NCBI RefSeq assembly: GCF_013393185.1
Contig: NZ_QJQX01000052.1
Location: 1-64,000, forward strand
DNA from: Sphingobium lactosutens
GTDB lineage: Bacteria; Pseudomonadota; Alphaproteobacteria; Sphingomonadales; Sphingomonadaceae
DNA: 64,000 nucleotides
Direction of reading: 5' to 3'
The notes beneath the pieces were generated by a model. That model saw nothing but the letters and a program-made list of their open reading frames with translations. It searched no databases and had not been told where the DNA came from. The position numbers were made by a program, and so were the translations under genes. This document shows, one piece after another, positions 41,534 through 50,404 of the stretch (within the stretch, counting starts at the first letter, position 1; every line of letters begins with the position of its first letter).

Positions 41534-42506
41534 GGCGGAGGGTGGTTTCGAGCCGCAATGCGATGGCCCAATCCGCGGGAAGGCCGAAGCGCAGCCAGCG
41601 CGGCTGTTCGGCGAAGGGGCGGGTCAATATGCCGGCGCGGGCCAGTCGTTCGAACAGTATCGGCGCTTCGTCCGTCTCGATTAGGCGAAAGAGGGGGCAA
41701 TGGCCGATCGGTCGGTGGCCTGCCTGCTCCAGCACAGCGTCGAGGTTCGTTGCAGCGGCGTGCAGGCGGTCGCGGGTTTCGGCGATCCAGGGGTTGTCGC
41801 CATAGGCGGCCGTGCCGATCGCGATCGCGGCGGCGGAGAGCGGCCAGGCTCCCAGATAATCGCGCAGCCTTGCCAGAAAGTCCGATGGGCCGAGAACGAA
41901 GCCCAGCCGGACGCCCGCGAGGCCGAAAAATTTGCCGAAGGAACGGAAGATCAGCAGGCGTCGATCGTCAGCCACCAGTGGCGCGAGAGTGGTGGCGGGA
42001 TCGGTATCGGCGAAGGCTTCGTCCACCATAAGCCAGCCCCTGCCGGCGCGGGCTTCCAGCAGGTCGAGTAATTCCGCCCGGTCGATCAGGCGGCCATCGG
42101 GATTGTTCGGGTTGGCGAGGATCAGGCTGCCTTCGGATCGCGCCGCATCGGCCCATGCCGTTGCGGTCGATCCGGCGATCATTTCGCCATGGGTGCGGTA
42201 GCTGGGGCTGACATGGCTGGCCGAACCATCGATCAGGCGGCCGGCGAGGCGAAGGCCGATTTCGGTGCCGGGCACGGCACAGACATGGCGCGCGTCTACA
42301 CCGAAATAGACAGAGGCAACGGCCTCCAGCTGGCGCAGGGTATCGGGTTCGGGCAGGCGGTGCCAGTCGATGGACAGGGCATCCGTGCCGGGCCAGGGAT
42401 GGGGATTGATGCCGGTGGAAAGGTCGACCCAGGGCTGTTCCCCCGTGCCGAAATGCGCCTTGGCCGCCTCCAGCGAACCGCCATGGAAGGTCCAGGCATG
42501 GGTCAT
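41526..42506 (-). CDS. Threonine-phosphate decarboxylase-like aminotransferase (CobC/CobD)
   Basis: PLP enzyme of 326 aa expected to supply (R)-1-amino-2-propanol phosphate for cobalamin. It starts MTHAWTFHGGSLEAAKAHFG and WVDLSTGINPHPWP, typical of the cobalamin subgroup of class I aminotransferases. ILANPNNPDGR, MVDEAFAD and the PLP-lysine segment FRSFGKFFGLAGVRLGF are present. The start is set by a four-base overlap with cobS. It is followed by cbiB, which uses its product. Named cobD in Salmonella and cobC in Pseudomonas, so no symbol is given. Confidence 0.88.
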   Translation of the reverse strand: MTHAWTFHGGSLEAAKAHFGTGEQPWVDLSTGINPHPWPGTDALSIDWHRLPEPDTLRQLEAVASVYFGVDARHVCAVPGTEIGLRLAGRLIDGSASHVSPSYRTHGEMIAGSTATAWADAARSEGSLILANPNNPDGRLIDRAELLDLLEARAGRGWLMVDEAFADTDPATTLAPLVADDRRLLIFRSFGKFFGLAGVRLGFVLGPSDFLARLRDYLGAWPLSAAAIAIGTAAYGDNPWIAETRDRLHAAATNLDAVLEQAGHRPIGHCPLFRLIETDEAPILFERLARAGILTRPFAEQPRWLRFGLPADWAIALRLETTLRHG

Positions 42507-43222
42507 GTCAGCCGGCTCCACAGCAGGGCGGCGACAAGCAGCAGGCTTTCCGTAACTTCGATCCCGGCGCCATGGCCGTCGCCCGAAATGCCGCCGATGC
42601 GGCTTCGCAGCCACCATGAACAGAGCAGCCATGCGAAAGGCGCGATCCAGAGCGAGGGGGAGAGGATGGCCGCGCCGATCAGGAGCGCCGTCCAGAGGGT
42701 CAGGTCCAGCGGTCGGACGACGTCCCGGAACAGCGCGCCTAGCCCTTCATGAAGCTGAGGGACGAAGCGCGTCCAGACGAGCGGACCGATCCGCGCGGCG
42801 AAGGGGATGAGGGCGACGGCGACATAGGCCTGCGCCTCGATCAGCAGGCGCAGCAGGATCAGCTTGGACAGGAGTTGCAGCAGGATCGTGACGATCGCGA
42901 AGCTGCCGACATGCGGATCGGCGAGGACGGCGATCAACCGTTCGCGATCCTTGTGCGCGGCTCCGGCGGCATCGGCAATGTCGCCCAGCCCGTCGAGGTG
43001 CAGCGCCCCCGTTATCCCCACCCAGCAGAGGAGCGCGGCAAGCGCGCCGGCCCAGGGATCGATCCACGCGCCGAGGCAAGCGGCGGCGGCTACCAATATC
43101 CCGATAATGAGGCCGACCGCCGGGAACCAGCGGATGGACGCGGCGAATTCAGCGCCGGTGACGCTAACGCGCGGCATCGGCAGGCGCGTGAGGAACTGGA
43201 TGGCGATGACCAGCCCCTTCAT
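42503..43222 (-). CDS. cobS: Adenosylcobinamide-GDP ribazoletransferase
   Basis: Membrane enzyme that joins adenosylcobinamide-GDP and alpha-ribazole to make adenosylcobalamin. 239 aa with about six hydrophobic helices; IAIQFLTRLPMP (5-16), FPAVGLIIG, ALHLDGLGDIADAAGAAHKDRE and IGGISGDGHGAGIEVTES are family signatures. Called CobV in the aerobic nomenclature. Overlaps its neighbours by four bases on both sides. Confidence 0.93.
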   Translation of the reverse strand: MKGLVIAIQFLTRLPMPRVSVTGAEFAASIRWFPAVGLIIGILVAAAACLGAWIDPWAGALAALLCWVGITGALHLDGLGDIADAAGAAHKDRERLIAVLADPHVGSFAIVTILLQLLSKLILLRLLIEAQAYVAVALIPFAARIGPLVWTRFVPQLHEGLGALFRDVVRPLDLTLWTALLIGAAILSPSLWIAPFAWLLCSWWLRSRIGGISGDGHGAGIEVTESLLLVAALLWSRLT

Positions 43223-43788
43223 GCCCGCAGCGTCCTGATCTGGGCCACCGCCGGATCGCCGGGCCAGATGTGGAGGGACAGGCGCGCGCCATAGGGCAGG
43301 TCGAACGCCCAGAGTTGCGGGCGGGCGATACCGCAGAGGCAGTGCAATGCGGCGCGGATCGCCCCGGCATGGGTGACGATCAGCGTGGGGTGCGGGGACA
43401 GGTCGGCGAGGGCGGACGTTATGCGCGCGACCAGCGCCGACCAGCGTTCGCCCCGTGGCGGCGGGTTTTCATCGGGATCGGCCCAGAAGCGCCCCAGCGG
43501 TTCGGGATCGATCGCGCTGGCGGCCTTGCCGTCCCAGTCGCCAAAGTCGAGTTCGCGCCAGCGCGGGTCGATCTGCGGCGCCAGGTTTCGGGTTTCGCCG
43601 ATGCCTGCGGCGGGCAGGCGGCAGCGTTGCAGGTCGGAGGAAATGATCCGGCCTATGTCCAAGTCGCTGACCTGACGGACGCAGGCGGCGATGCCCTCCG
43701 CCGTGGGCGCGACGTCGGTGCGGCCGAGCATCAGGCCGGGCTGTTCCGGCGCGCCGTGCCGAAGGAAATGGAGGGCGAAGCCGCTCAC
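43219..43788 (-). CDS. cobC: Histidine phosphatase, probably alpha-ribazole phosphatase
   Basis: Removes phosphate from alpha-ribazole-5'-phosphate or adenosylcobalamin-5'-phosphate. The 189 aa protein carries the histidine-phosphatase start LHFLRHGAPEQPG, SSDLQRCRLPA, REL-DFGDWDG and the second catalytic His in LIVTHAGAIRAAL. The start is a GTG at 43788 whose last two bases, with the next A, form the TGA of cobT (GTGA overlap); the frame upstream of it has no family likeness. Function is inferred from its place among cobT and cobS. Confidence 0.85.
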   Translation of the reverse strand: MSGFALHFLRHGAPEQPGLMLGRTDVAPTAEGIAACVRQVSDLDIGRIISSDLQRCRLPAAGIGETRNLAPQIDPRWRELDFGDWDGKAASAIDPEPLGRFWADPDENPPPRGERWSALVARITSALADLSPHPTLIVTHAGAIRAALHCLCGIARPQLWAFDLPYGARLSLHIWPGDPAVAQIRTLRA

Positions 43789-44801
43789 AGCGAACCGGAT
43801 ACCGCCGCTTCGGCGAAGGTCGCCATCTGGTTGTGGGCGGCCAGTGCGGCTCGGACGATAGTGGCGGCGACCGCTGCGCCGCTGCCTTCGCCGAGCCGCA
43901 TGCCGAGCGACAGGAGCGGGGCAAGGTCCAGCCGTTCGAGCAGGCGCGCATGGCCCGGCTCCATCGAGCGATGGCCCGCGAGGCAATGGGCGGTGATGGC
44001 CGGATTGTCGGTGGCGAGCGGGGCGATGGCGGAGCAGCAGATGAAGCCGTCGAGCAGCACGGGGATAGTCAGCTTCCGTGCGCGCAGGATGGCGCCGGCG
44101 ATGGCGGCGATTTCACGGCCGCCGACCCGGCGCAATGTCTCGAAAGCGGAATGGGGCGCATCGGCATGATGCGCGAGCGCGCGGTCGATCACCTGCGTTT
44201 TGCGCCTGATGCCTTCGCCGTCGATCCCGGTGCCGGGACCGACCCAATATTGCGCCTCCGTCCCGTAGCTGCGCGCGCAGAGCGCCGCCGCCGCGGTCGA
44301 ATTGCCGATGCCCATTTCGCCGAGGATGAGGAGGTGCAGATCATCCTCGACCGTGGCCGCGCCGGCGTTGAGCGCGGCAAGGCATTCCTCCACGCTCATG
44401 GCGGGCGCGGAGGTGAAGTCGGCGGTGGGCCGGTCGAGGTCGAGCGCGACGATCCTGAGGTCCAGTCCGGCCACAGCCGACAGCGCATTGATCGCGGCGC
44501 CGCCGGCCCGGAAGTTGGCGACCATCTGCGCGGTCACGCTGGCGGGATAGGCGCTGACGCCATGAACGGTGACGCCATGGTTGCCCGCGAAGATGGCGGT
44601 TCGTGCGCGGTCGATCGCCGGACGTTCACGCCCCTGCCAGCCGGCGAAGAAGATCGCGATGTCTTCGAGCCGTCCGAGCGACCCCAGCGGCTTGGTCAAT
44701 AGCTCCTGCCGCGCGCGCGCTGCCTTTGCGGCGTCCGCGTCTGGGGTCCGCAAATCGGCAAGGGCGGCCTCGAAGGCGGCGACGGAGGCGAAGCTGGTCA
44801 T
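43785..44801 (-). CDS. cobT: Nicotinate-nucleotide-dimethylbenzimidazole phosphoribosyltransferase
   Basis: Activates the lower ligand by making alpha-ribazole phosphate from dimethylbenzimidazole and nicotinate mononucleotide. 338 aa. Conserved: TKPLGSLGRLEDIA, FAGNHGVTVHGVSAYP, LGEMGIGNSTAAAAL, GPGTGID and VLLDGFICCSA with downstream GHRSMEPGH and LGMRLGEGSGAA, including the catalytic Glu. Called CobU in the aerobic nomenclature. Coupled by four-base overlaps to the DUF1636 gene and the phosphatase gene. Confidence 0.94.
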   Translation of the reverse strand: MTSFASVAAFEAALADLRTPDADAAKAARARQELLTKPLGSLGRLEDIAIFFAGWQGRERPAIDRARTAIFAGNHGVTVHGVSAYPASVTAQMVANFRAGGAAINALSAVAGLDLRIVALDLDRPTADFTSAPAMSVEECLAALNAGAATVEDDLHLLILGEMGIGNSTAAAALCARSYGTEAQYWVGPGTGIDGEGIRRKTQVIDRALAHHADAPHSAFETLRRVGGREIAAIAGAILRARKLTIPVLLDGFICCSAIAPLATDNPAITAHCLAGHRSMEPGHARLLERLDLAPLLSLGMRLGEGSGAAVAATIVRAALAAHNQMATFAEAAVSGSL

Positions 44802-45205
44802 TCGGCGACAAATCCCGGTGGCGGCGTGCGGGTGATGAAATGGCCTTTGACGCCCTGGGGCCATTGCGAAAAGGGCACGCGGCCATGCTCGCTTTCCGCA
44901 TAATGGACGGCATAGTCCAATATGGCGCGGGCTGCTTCCTCGGTCGGCTCGAACCGGCCGAGGACATAGCCGACCTTGTCCGGCGCGCGCAGATGGACGG
45001 TGCAATAATCCTGACAGGCGAAGAGGCAGGGCATTTCCTGCACCGCGACATCGTCATAGCGCGGATCGCCGGCCTTCACCCGTTTGAGGGCGGACACCAG
45101 ATGCGCGCCGCCGCGAACGCCATCGGCATCCTCGCGCATATCCTTGCTGTGACGACAGGTGTTGCAGGCGACGATCGCCGGCCCGGTATCGACCCGCTTC
45201 AGCAT
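44798..45205 (-). CDS. DUF1636 protein, putative metal-binding, first gene of cob operon
   Basis: A 135 aa protein of the DUF1636 family, often found with cobalamin genes in alphaproteobacteria. Four Cys residues are in a ferredoxin-like arrangement: CNTC near 14-17 and CLFACQDYC near 60-68. It may bind a metal or an iron-sulfur cluster, but no reaction is established. It is the first gene behind the cobalamin riboswitch and overlaps cobT by four bases, which ties it to B12 metabolism. The start at 45205 gives the family N-terminus. Confidence 0.82.
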   Translation of the reverse strand: MLKRVDTGPAIVACNTCRHSKDMREDADGVRGGAHLVSALKRVKAGDPRYDDVAVQEMPCLFACQDYCTVHLRAPDKVGYVLGRFEPTEEAARAILDYAVHYAESEHGRVPFSQWPQGVKGHFITRTPPPGFVAE

Positions 45206-45265
45206 TGGACGTCTCGGCTCGTAAATATCGGCACGGCTACCCCATCGACATTGCCGCAGGATGGC

Positions 45266-45284
45266 GCCGGTGCGCGACACCGGC
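45266..45284 (-). promoter_or_regulatory. Hairpin between riboswitch and DUF1636 gene
   Basis: GCCGGTG/CACCGGC (45266-45272 and 45278-45284) form a 7-base-pair stem with a 5-base loop in the 160-base leader between the riboswitch and the first codon. A further self-complementary CGCGCG pair lies just upstream of it on the transcript. This leader probably contains the expression platform. Confidence 0.4.
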
Positions 45285-45366
45285 CACGCATCGCGCGGTT
45301 TCCCTGTCGTCGCGCGGGTTCACCCCCGTCCGCCCGGATCACCCTGTCCGTGCGAAAGACGACCGC

Positions 45367-45526
45367 GACAGGCAGGTCTCCTGGCTTGCGGGTCAGCGCC
45401 GATCGACCGCCTTCTCGGAGATTTCTCTCCAATGGCATATGGCCGATGGCTCACCGCGTACAGTTGCAGGGGCAGCCGGGTTTGTCCCGTTCCCATCTTC
45501 GTCCCCGTCGCCGGGGAACCTGTCAC
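45367..45526 (-). promoter_or_regulatory. Cobalamin riboswitch of the cob operon
   Basis: On the minus strand the leader shows the cobalamin aptamer: a closing stem GACAGG/CCTGTC (45519-45524 and 45367-45372), the conserved CCCCTGCAACTGTACGCGG core, a GAGCCATCGGCC segment with a GCCATTGG version of the B12 box, and the 3' core GACCCGCAAGCCAGGAGACC. It stands about 160 bases ahead of DUF1636-cobT and should switch the seven-gene operon off when adenosylcobalamin is plentiful. Its 5' end begins only 11 bases after the btuD stop, so it may also act on read-through from btuCD. Confidence 0.92.
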
Positions 45527-45536
45527 GCGGCGGGCG

Positions 45537-46334
45537 TTACATCGATTTGGATGGCGCGGTCAACGGGCTGCGCCACAGCGGGGTGACGGTCGGCCATGCG
45601 CCGGTCAGATCGACCTGCGCCTCTATGCGGTAGACGGTGCGGAGATGGTCGGGGGTGAGGACATCCGCCGGACTGCCATCGGCGACAAGGCGTCCCCGGT
45701 CGATCAGCAGCAGGCGGTCGCAATAGCGTGCGGCCATGGTGAGATCGTGGAGGACGGCGATCACCAGCGCGCCGCCGTGAGCTTCGGCTCGCAACAGGTC
45801 CATGACGTCGATCTGATGGCCGGGGTCGAGGCTGGCGAGCGGCTCGTCCGCGATCAGCATGGGCGCCTCGACCGCGAGCGCGCGTGCGAGCAGGACGCGG
45901 GCGCGCTCGCCGCCGGACAGTTCGGTCGCGATCCGATCGCGCAGGTCCAGCACGTCCGCGCGCGCCATCGCGCGCTCGATGGCGGCGGTGTCCTGGCTGC
46001 GGATGCGGGACATAGGGCCGAGATGGGGCAGGCGGCCCAGGCCGACCAGCCGCTCGACGGTGATCGGCCAGTGGAGCGTCTGCCCCTGCGGCAGATAGGC
46101 GACGCGGCGCGCCAGTTCATCGCGGCGCAGGGTGGCGACATGCTGACCGTCGAAGCGGATATCGCCTCTCGCCGGGACAAGGCCAAGCATCGCTCGTGCA
46201 AGCGTGGACTTGCCCGCGCCATTGGGGCCGACGATGCCGACCAGCGCGCCGTCGCCGAACCGGGCGCTGATCCCGCCCAGCACGTTGCGTCGGCCCAGCG
46301 TGACGCCGACCGCGTCGAGTTCCAGCATCACCAT
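45537..46334 (-). CDS. btuD: Vitamin B12 ABC transporter ATP-binding protein
   Basis: Cytosolic ATPase of the B12 importer, 265 aa. Walker A GPNGAGKST (36-44), Q-loop in AYLPQGQ, signature LSGGERARVLLARAL, Walker B LIADEPLASLD and the switch His in AVLHDLT. The FepC/BtuD subgroup fits. A Met two codons further is also a possible start. It overlaps the permease gene by seven bases and ends just before the cob riboswitch. Iron-siderophore transport is an alternative for this family, but the setting argues for B12. Confidence 0.88.
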   Translation of the reverse strand: MVMLELDAVGVTLGRRNVLGGISARFGDGALVGIVGPNGAGKSTLARAMLGLVPARGDIRFDGQHVATLRRDELARRVAYLPQGQTLHWPITVERLVGLGRLPHLGPMSRIRSQDTAAIERAMARADVLDLRDRIATELSGGERARVLLARALAVEAPMLIADEPLASLDPGHQIDVMDLLRAEAHGGALVIAVLHDLTMAARYCDRLLLIDRGRLVADGSPADVLTPDHLRTVYRIEAQVDLTGAWPTVTPLWRSPLTAPSKSM

Positions 46335-47338
46335 AGCCGCCGCTCGCGCATCAGATGGAGGAGGAAGATCGGGATGCCGAGAAAGGCCGTCACTACCCCC
46401 AGCTTGAGTTCGTTCATGATGTTGATGAGCCGCACGGCGATGTCGGCGAAGGTGAGCAACGCCGCGCCGCCCAGCGCTGCCGGCAGGAGGATGGCCGAGG
46501 GGCTGCGATCGGTCAGCGGTCGCAGCAGATGCGGCACGATCAGGCCGATGAAGCCGATAGAACCCGACACCGCCACCGCGCCGCCCACGCCGATCGCCGT
46601 GCCGAGCATCAGCCGCAGCCGGGTGCGGCGCAGGTCCACGCCCAGCGCCTGCGCGCCATCCTCGCCCAGCGTCAGCGCGTCGAGCGCGCGACCGTCCCAC
46701 AGCAGCAGCGCCATGCCGATGACGATGCAGGGGAGGGCGATCCAGAGATGGTCGAAGGAGCGGTTTTCAAGGCTGCCCATCAGCCAGGTCATGATTTCCA
46801 TCGCGGCGAAGGGATTGGGCGACAGGTTGAGCGCCAGTGCGATGCCCGCCTGCGCCAGTGTCGCCACCGCTATGCCGGCAAGGATCAGCGTCAGGCTGCT
46901 TTCCGACCGTCCGGCGAGGAAGAAGAGCAGCAGGAGCGACAGACAGGCGCCGCCGATCGACAGGAGCGGCAGCATGGCGGGATGGAGTTCGGACAGGCCG
47001 AAATAGAGCGCGCCGACCGCGCCCAGCGCCGCCGCGCTGGACGTGCCGAGCACTGATGGTTCGGCCAGCGGATTGCGCAGATAGCCCTGCATTGCCGCGC
47101 CCGCGACGCCCAGCATCGCGCCGACGGCGAGGCCGATCAGCGTGCGCGGCAGGCGCAGGTCGAAGAGGATCGTGTCCGTCACCTGATCGCCATGGCCGAG
47201 CATGGCGCTCCAGATGCGGGGCAGGGGGATGTCGACCGGGCCGAGCAGCAACGATCCGATCGCCGCGGCGGCGGTCAGCAGGGTAAGGCAGGTCAGCAGT
47301 CCCATGCGCCGTCGGGTCGGTGCCATCATCTTATCCAT
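46328..47338 (-). CDS. btuC: Vitamin B12 ABC transporter permease
   Basis: FecCD-type permease of 336 aa with about ten hydrophobic helices. Family segments: LRLPRTLIGLAVGAMLGVAGAAMQGYLRNPLAEPSVLG, LALNLSPNPFAAMEIMTWLMGSL and GSIGFIGLIVPHLLRPL. No clear ribosome site precedes 47338; the Met codons at 47329 and 47326 are alternatives. It is coupled to the ATPase gene and divergent from btuF, with only 35 bases between the two starts, leaving little room for two promoters. Confidence 0.88.
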   Translation of the reverse strand: MDKMMAPTRRRMGLLTCLTLLTAAAAIGSLLLGPVDIPLPRIWSAMLGHGDQVTDTILFDLRLPRTLIGLAVGAMLGVAGAAMQGYLRNPLAEPSVLGTSSAAALGAVGALYFGLSELHPAMLPLLSIGGACLSLLLLFFLAGRSESSLTLILAGIAVATLAQAGIALALNLSPNPFAAMEIMTWLMGSLENRSFDHLWIALPCIVIGMALLLWDGRALDALTLGEDGAQALGVDLRRTRLRLMLGTAIGVGGAVAVSGSIGFIGLIVPHLLRPLTDRSPSAILLPAALGGAALLTFADIAVRLINIMNELKLGVVTAFLGIPIFLLHLMRERRLW

Positions 47339-47373
47339 TTGCCGCGCATGGCGAGGCGATTATGGGAAGATCC

Positions 47374-48228
47374 ATGTCGCGCAAAGCCTTTCTTGCATCC
47401 GCCTGCCTTTGCATCGTCGTCGCGGGCGCTGCGGTCGCCTCCCGTCCGGCGGCCAAGCCCGTGCGTCCGCCGCAGCGGATCGTGTCGCTCAACCTTTGCG
47501 CCGATCAGCTTGTCATGGCGCTGGCCGATCGCGGGCAGATTGCCGGGCTGACCCGTAACGCCGCCGACAAGGAGATGTCGGCCGAGGCGGCGCAGGCGCG
47601 GGGTTTGCCGATGCTGACCAATTCGGCCGAGCAGATATTGGCGATCCGCCCCGATCTGGTCGCGGGCGTGCCTGCGCGGCGCCGGAGCGTCATGCTCGGG
47701 GGGATCAAGGGGCAGGGCTATCGTACGCTCGACCTCCAGAGTGCGGACAGGCTGGCGGATATCTACGTTTCGATCCGTACGACGGCTCTGGCCGTCGGCC
47801 ATGCCGACCGGGGCGAGGCGATGGTCGCGCGGATGCAGAAGGAACTGGCGGGGCTTCCCCGGCCCGGCCGGGGACGTGTCGCGGCCTATTATCAGCGGCG
47901 GGGATATATGACCGGCACCGGCACGCTGATCGACGATCTGATGCAGCGCATGGGGTTGGTGAACCTCGCCGCGAAACTCGGCAAGCCGCCGCTGGCGCAG
48001 GTCAGCCTGGAGGAAATGGTGGCGGCGCGTCCCGATTTCCTGATTATGGAAAGCGCCACGGACCGCGTCACCGATCAGGGGAGCGAGATGCTGCACCATC
48101 CGGCGCTGCGCGGCATTCCCCGCATCAGCATACCGCAGGCCTGGACGGTCTGCGGCACGCAGGCCTATACGCTCGCCGCGCGGAGCATGGCGCGTCAGAT
48201 AATCCAGTGGGATAGCACGCATCGCTGA
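47374..48228 (+). CDS. btuF: Periplasmic substrate-binding protein, BtuF-like
   Basis: Class III binding protein that hands cobalamin to BtuCD. 284 aa from the ATG at 47374, with GGGAAG upstream and a signal peptide (1-22). It shows RIVSLNLCADQLVMAL, a region of AEQILAIRPDLVAG, MARMQKELAGLPR and VSLEEMVAARPDFLIMES, typical of BtuF/FhuD proteins. It is transcribed opposite to btuB and btuC and lies between them. Two upstream in-frame starts (47362 and 47320) are possible. Ligand is inferred from context. Confidence 0.85.
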   Translation: MSRKAFLASACLCIVVAGAAVASRPAAKPVRPPQRIVSLNLCADQLVMALADRGQIAGLTRNAADKEMSAEAAQARGLPMLTNSAEQILAIRPDLVAGVPARRRSVMLGGIKGQGYRTLDLQSADRLADIYVSIRTTALAVGHADRGEAMVARMQKELAGLPRPGRGRVAAYYQRRGYMTGTGTLIDDLMQRMGLVNLAAKLGKPPLAQVSLEEMVAARPDFLIMESATDRVTDQGSEMLHHPALRGIPRISIPQAWTVCGTQAYTLAARSMARQIIQWDSTHR

Positions 48229-48243
48229 CACTCGATCTGAGAT

Positions 48244-48275
48244 GGACGACGCGCCGCTGATGCCGCGCGCCGTCC
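48244..48275. terminator. Hairpin between convergent btuF and btuB
   Basis: GGACGACGCGC (48244-48254) pairs with GCGCGCCGTCC (48265-48275) with one mismatch and a 10-base loop. It sits in the 53 bases between the two stop codons. There is no U-run in either direction, so its strength is uncertain. Confidence 0.45.
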
Positions 48276-48281
48276 GATCGA

Positions 48282-50207
48282 TCAGAAGGTCAGGCGGACG
48301 CCGCCATAGGCGGCGCGGCCGGCGGTGGCGAAACTGAACACCTCCTCATACTCTTCGTCGGCGAGATTCTCGATCCGGCCGAACAAAGCGATATTGCGCG
48401 ACAGCTTATAGTCGAGGCTGAGGTTCACCAGCACATATTCCTGCATCGATACCGTGATGGGGATATAGCTGGGATCGGTATAGGCCGTGTCGGTCATGCG
48501 GCCATTGTAACGGATGGTGAGGGTGCCGGAGAGCCGCTGGTCAGCCGTGCTGACCGTGGTGTTGAAGCTCGCCACATGCCGGGGGCGGCGGATTTCCCGC
48601 ACGCCGTCTTCCTTGGCGTTGAGCCAGGTATAGGCGAGGTCGAAGCGCAGCTGGGGCAGGGGCTGGGCGCTGACGAACGCCTCGATCCCATGCTGCTTGC
48701 TCTTCGTGTCGCGATTGGCGGGGGTCGCGATGAAATCCGGGGCGGGGTAGCTGGTGTAGATCTCATCTTTCAGCGTGGAATCGAACCAGGTCGCGCCGAT
48801 CGTCGCCCAGCCGCCTACGCTCTGCTCAAGGCCCGCTTCCCAGCCTTCGGACTTTTCCGGTTTCAGGTTCGGGTTGCCGATATAGGTGCCGTCCATATAG
48901 CCATAGAGTTCATAATAGCCGGGATTCTTGAGGCCCGTGCCGTAGGCGGCGCGGATGCGCGTGCCGGTGGGGAGCAGATAGCTGCCCTGCACCCGCCAGG
49001 TGGTGGTGTCGTCAAAGCGGTTATTTTCGTCATAACGCAGCGAACCGCCCAGCGACAGCGCACCGGCGGTCAGTTCATATTGGCCGACAATGCCCAGATT
49101 GTCGGTATGCCGCTTGCCCATGAAGGCGAAGCTGGAGAGGTTGCGGAAACTCTCCCGCTCCACGTCGACCGCGCCGGTGATGCGGTGGGTCACGGCCTCC
49201 GTCCCCAGCGTCAGGCTGGAGGTGAAGGAGCCTTTATAGCGCCGGCCCTTGTCGCCATAGTCGAAGCCATAGGAGGCATAGCCCTTGCGCGTGGTGTCGG
49301 CAAACTGGCCCGACAGCGTGTTGATCCAGCGCCCGTCAAGCGCGGTCAGCTGCGCCGACAACAGGCCATAGAGCGCTTCGTTGCGATAGCGCACGCCGGG
49401 GCTGTCGACGGTGTAGCCGAAGAGCGGGCTGGCGGGATCATATTCGCTATTGTTGGTGTCGGCCTTTGTCAGGCTGTAGCGCAGGACGCCGGTCAGCTTG
49501 AGCGTATCGGTCGGCGTCCAGTTGAGCTTGCCGCTGGCGCCCAGGCTCTGCGACCCGATATCGCGGTTGCCGCCGCGCGCGGTCGGATAGCCGTCCGTGT
49601 CATAATAGGAAGCGGACAGGGCATAGTCGATGGCATCGCTGGCGCCCGCGACCCGCGCCGCGCCGTTGAATGTGCCGAAGGAGCCGCCCTCGGCGCGCGC
49701 GCTGATGCCCGGCGCCTCGCGGCCCGACAGGGTGATATAGTTGATGACGCCGCCGATCGCGTCGGACCCGTAGAGCGAGGATTGCTGGCCGCGCAGCACC
49801 TCGATCCGGACGGCGGGATCGGCGATCAGCGTGCCGAAATCATATTCGCCATAATAGGGATCGGCCGCCTCGATCCCGTCGATCAGCACCAGCACATGGT
49901 TGGATTCGCTGCCGCGCAGGCGGACCTGGGTCTGGCCGCCCATTGCGCCGATCCGGCTGACGGCGATACCGGGCACGTCGCGCAGCACGTCCGATACGAC
50001 GCGCGTCTGGCGCGCCTCCAGCGTGGCGTTGTCGATCACGGTGACGGACGCGCCTAGCTGACTGGCCTTGATGCCCTCGCCGGAGCGGGAGGCGGTGACG
50101 ATGATCTCGTCGCCGGGCAGGGTGCCGGGTTCGCCGTCGGGCGTTTGCGCCAGGGCGGGCGTCGCCGCCGTCAAGGCAATCAGGGAAATGGTCGTGACAA
50201 ATTTCAT
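48282..50207 (-). CDS. btuB: TonB-dependent vitamin B12 receptor
   Basis: Outer-membrane cobalamin importer, 641 aa. Signal peptide 1-20 (ending TPALA), TonB box DEIIVTASRSGEG, a plug with VVSDVLRDVPGIAVSRIGAMGGQTQVRLRG, LVLIDGIEAADPYYGEYDFG and RIEVLRGQQSSLYGSDAIGGVINYIT, then the barrel ending YGGVRLTF. These plug segments and its length are those of BtuB. The 570-base leader contains a cobalamin riboswitch, which confirms the ligand class. Confidence 0.94.
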   Translation of the reverse strand: MKFVTTISLIALTAATPALAQTPDGEPGTLPGDEIIVTASRSGEGIKASQLGASVTVIDNATLEARQTRVVSDVLRDVPGIAVSRIGAMGGQTQVRLRGSESNHVLVLIDGIEAADPYYGEYDFGTLIADPAVRIEVLRGQQSSLYGSDAIGGVINYITLSGREAPGISARAEGGSFGTFNGAARVAGASDAIDYALSASYYDTDGYPTARGGNRDIGSQSLGASGKLNWTPTDTLKLTGVLRYSLTKADTNNSEYDPASPLFGYTVDSPGVRYRNEALYGLLSAQLTALDGRWINTLSGQFADTTRKGYASYGFDYGDKGRRYKGSFTSSLTLGTEAVTHRITGAVDVERESFRNLSSFAFMGKRHTDNLGIVGQYELTAGALSLGGSLRYDENNRFDDTTTWRVQGSYLLPTGTRIRAAYGTGLKNPGYYELYGYMDGTYIGNPNLKPEKSEGWEAGLEQSVGGWATIGATWFDSTLKDEIYTSYPAPDFIATPANRDTKSKQHGIEAFVSAQPLPQLRFDLAYTWLNAKEDGVREIRRPRHVASFNTTVSTADQRLSGTLTIRYNGRMTDTAYTDPSYIPITVSMQEYVLVNLSLDYKLSRNIALFGRIENLADEEYEEVFSFATAGRAAYGGVRLTF

Positions 50208-50404
50208 GGAGGCCCCCTCCGAACACCGGCAACGAAGACGGGGCCTGCCGATACGCGCCGTGCGATCGGCCGGCGCATGGCTGGCGAGCCGGCGTCATGC
50301 GCCCGCATGCCCTGCGCCGAAGCGGCCCGCGCCGCTTGGTCGTCGCTCGACGGACTTCCTCCGTGCCCCGGCCTTTCCCTGGACCTGGGACAATGAGCGA
50401 CCCA

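Noticed and set aside
40062..45205. Complete de novo cobalamin biosynthesis
   Set aside because: No corrin-ring genes (cobI, cobJ, cobM, cobH, cobN) and no cobyric acid synthase or adenosyltransferase are in the window. The set fits late assembly and salvage only.
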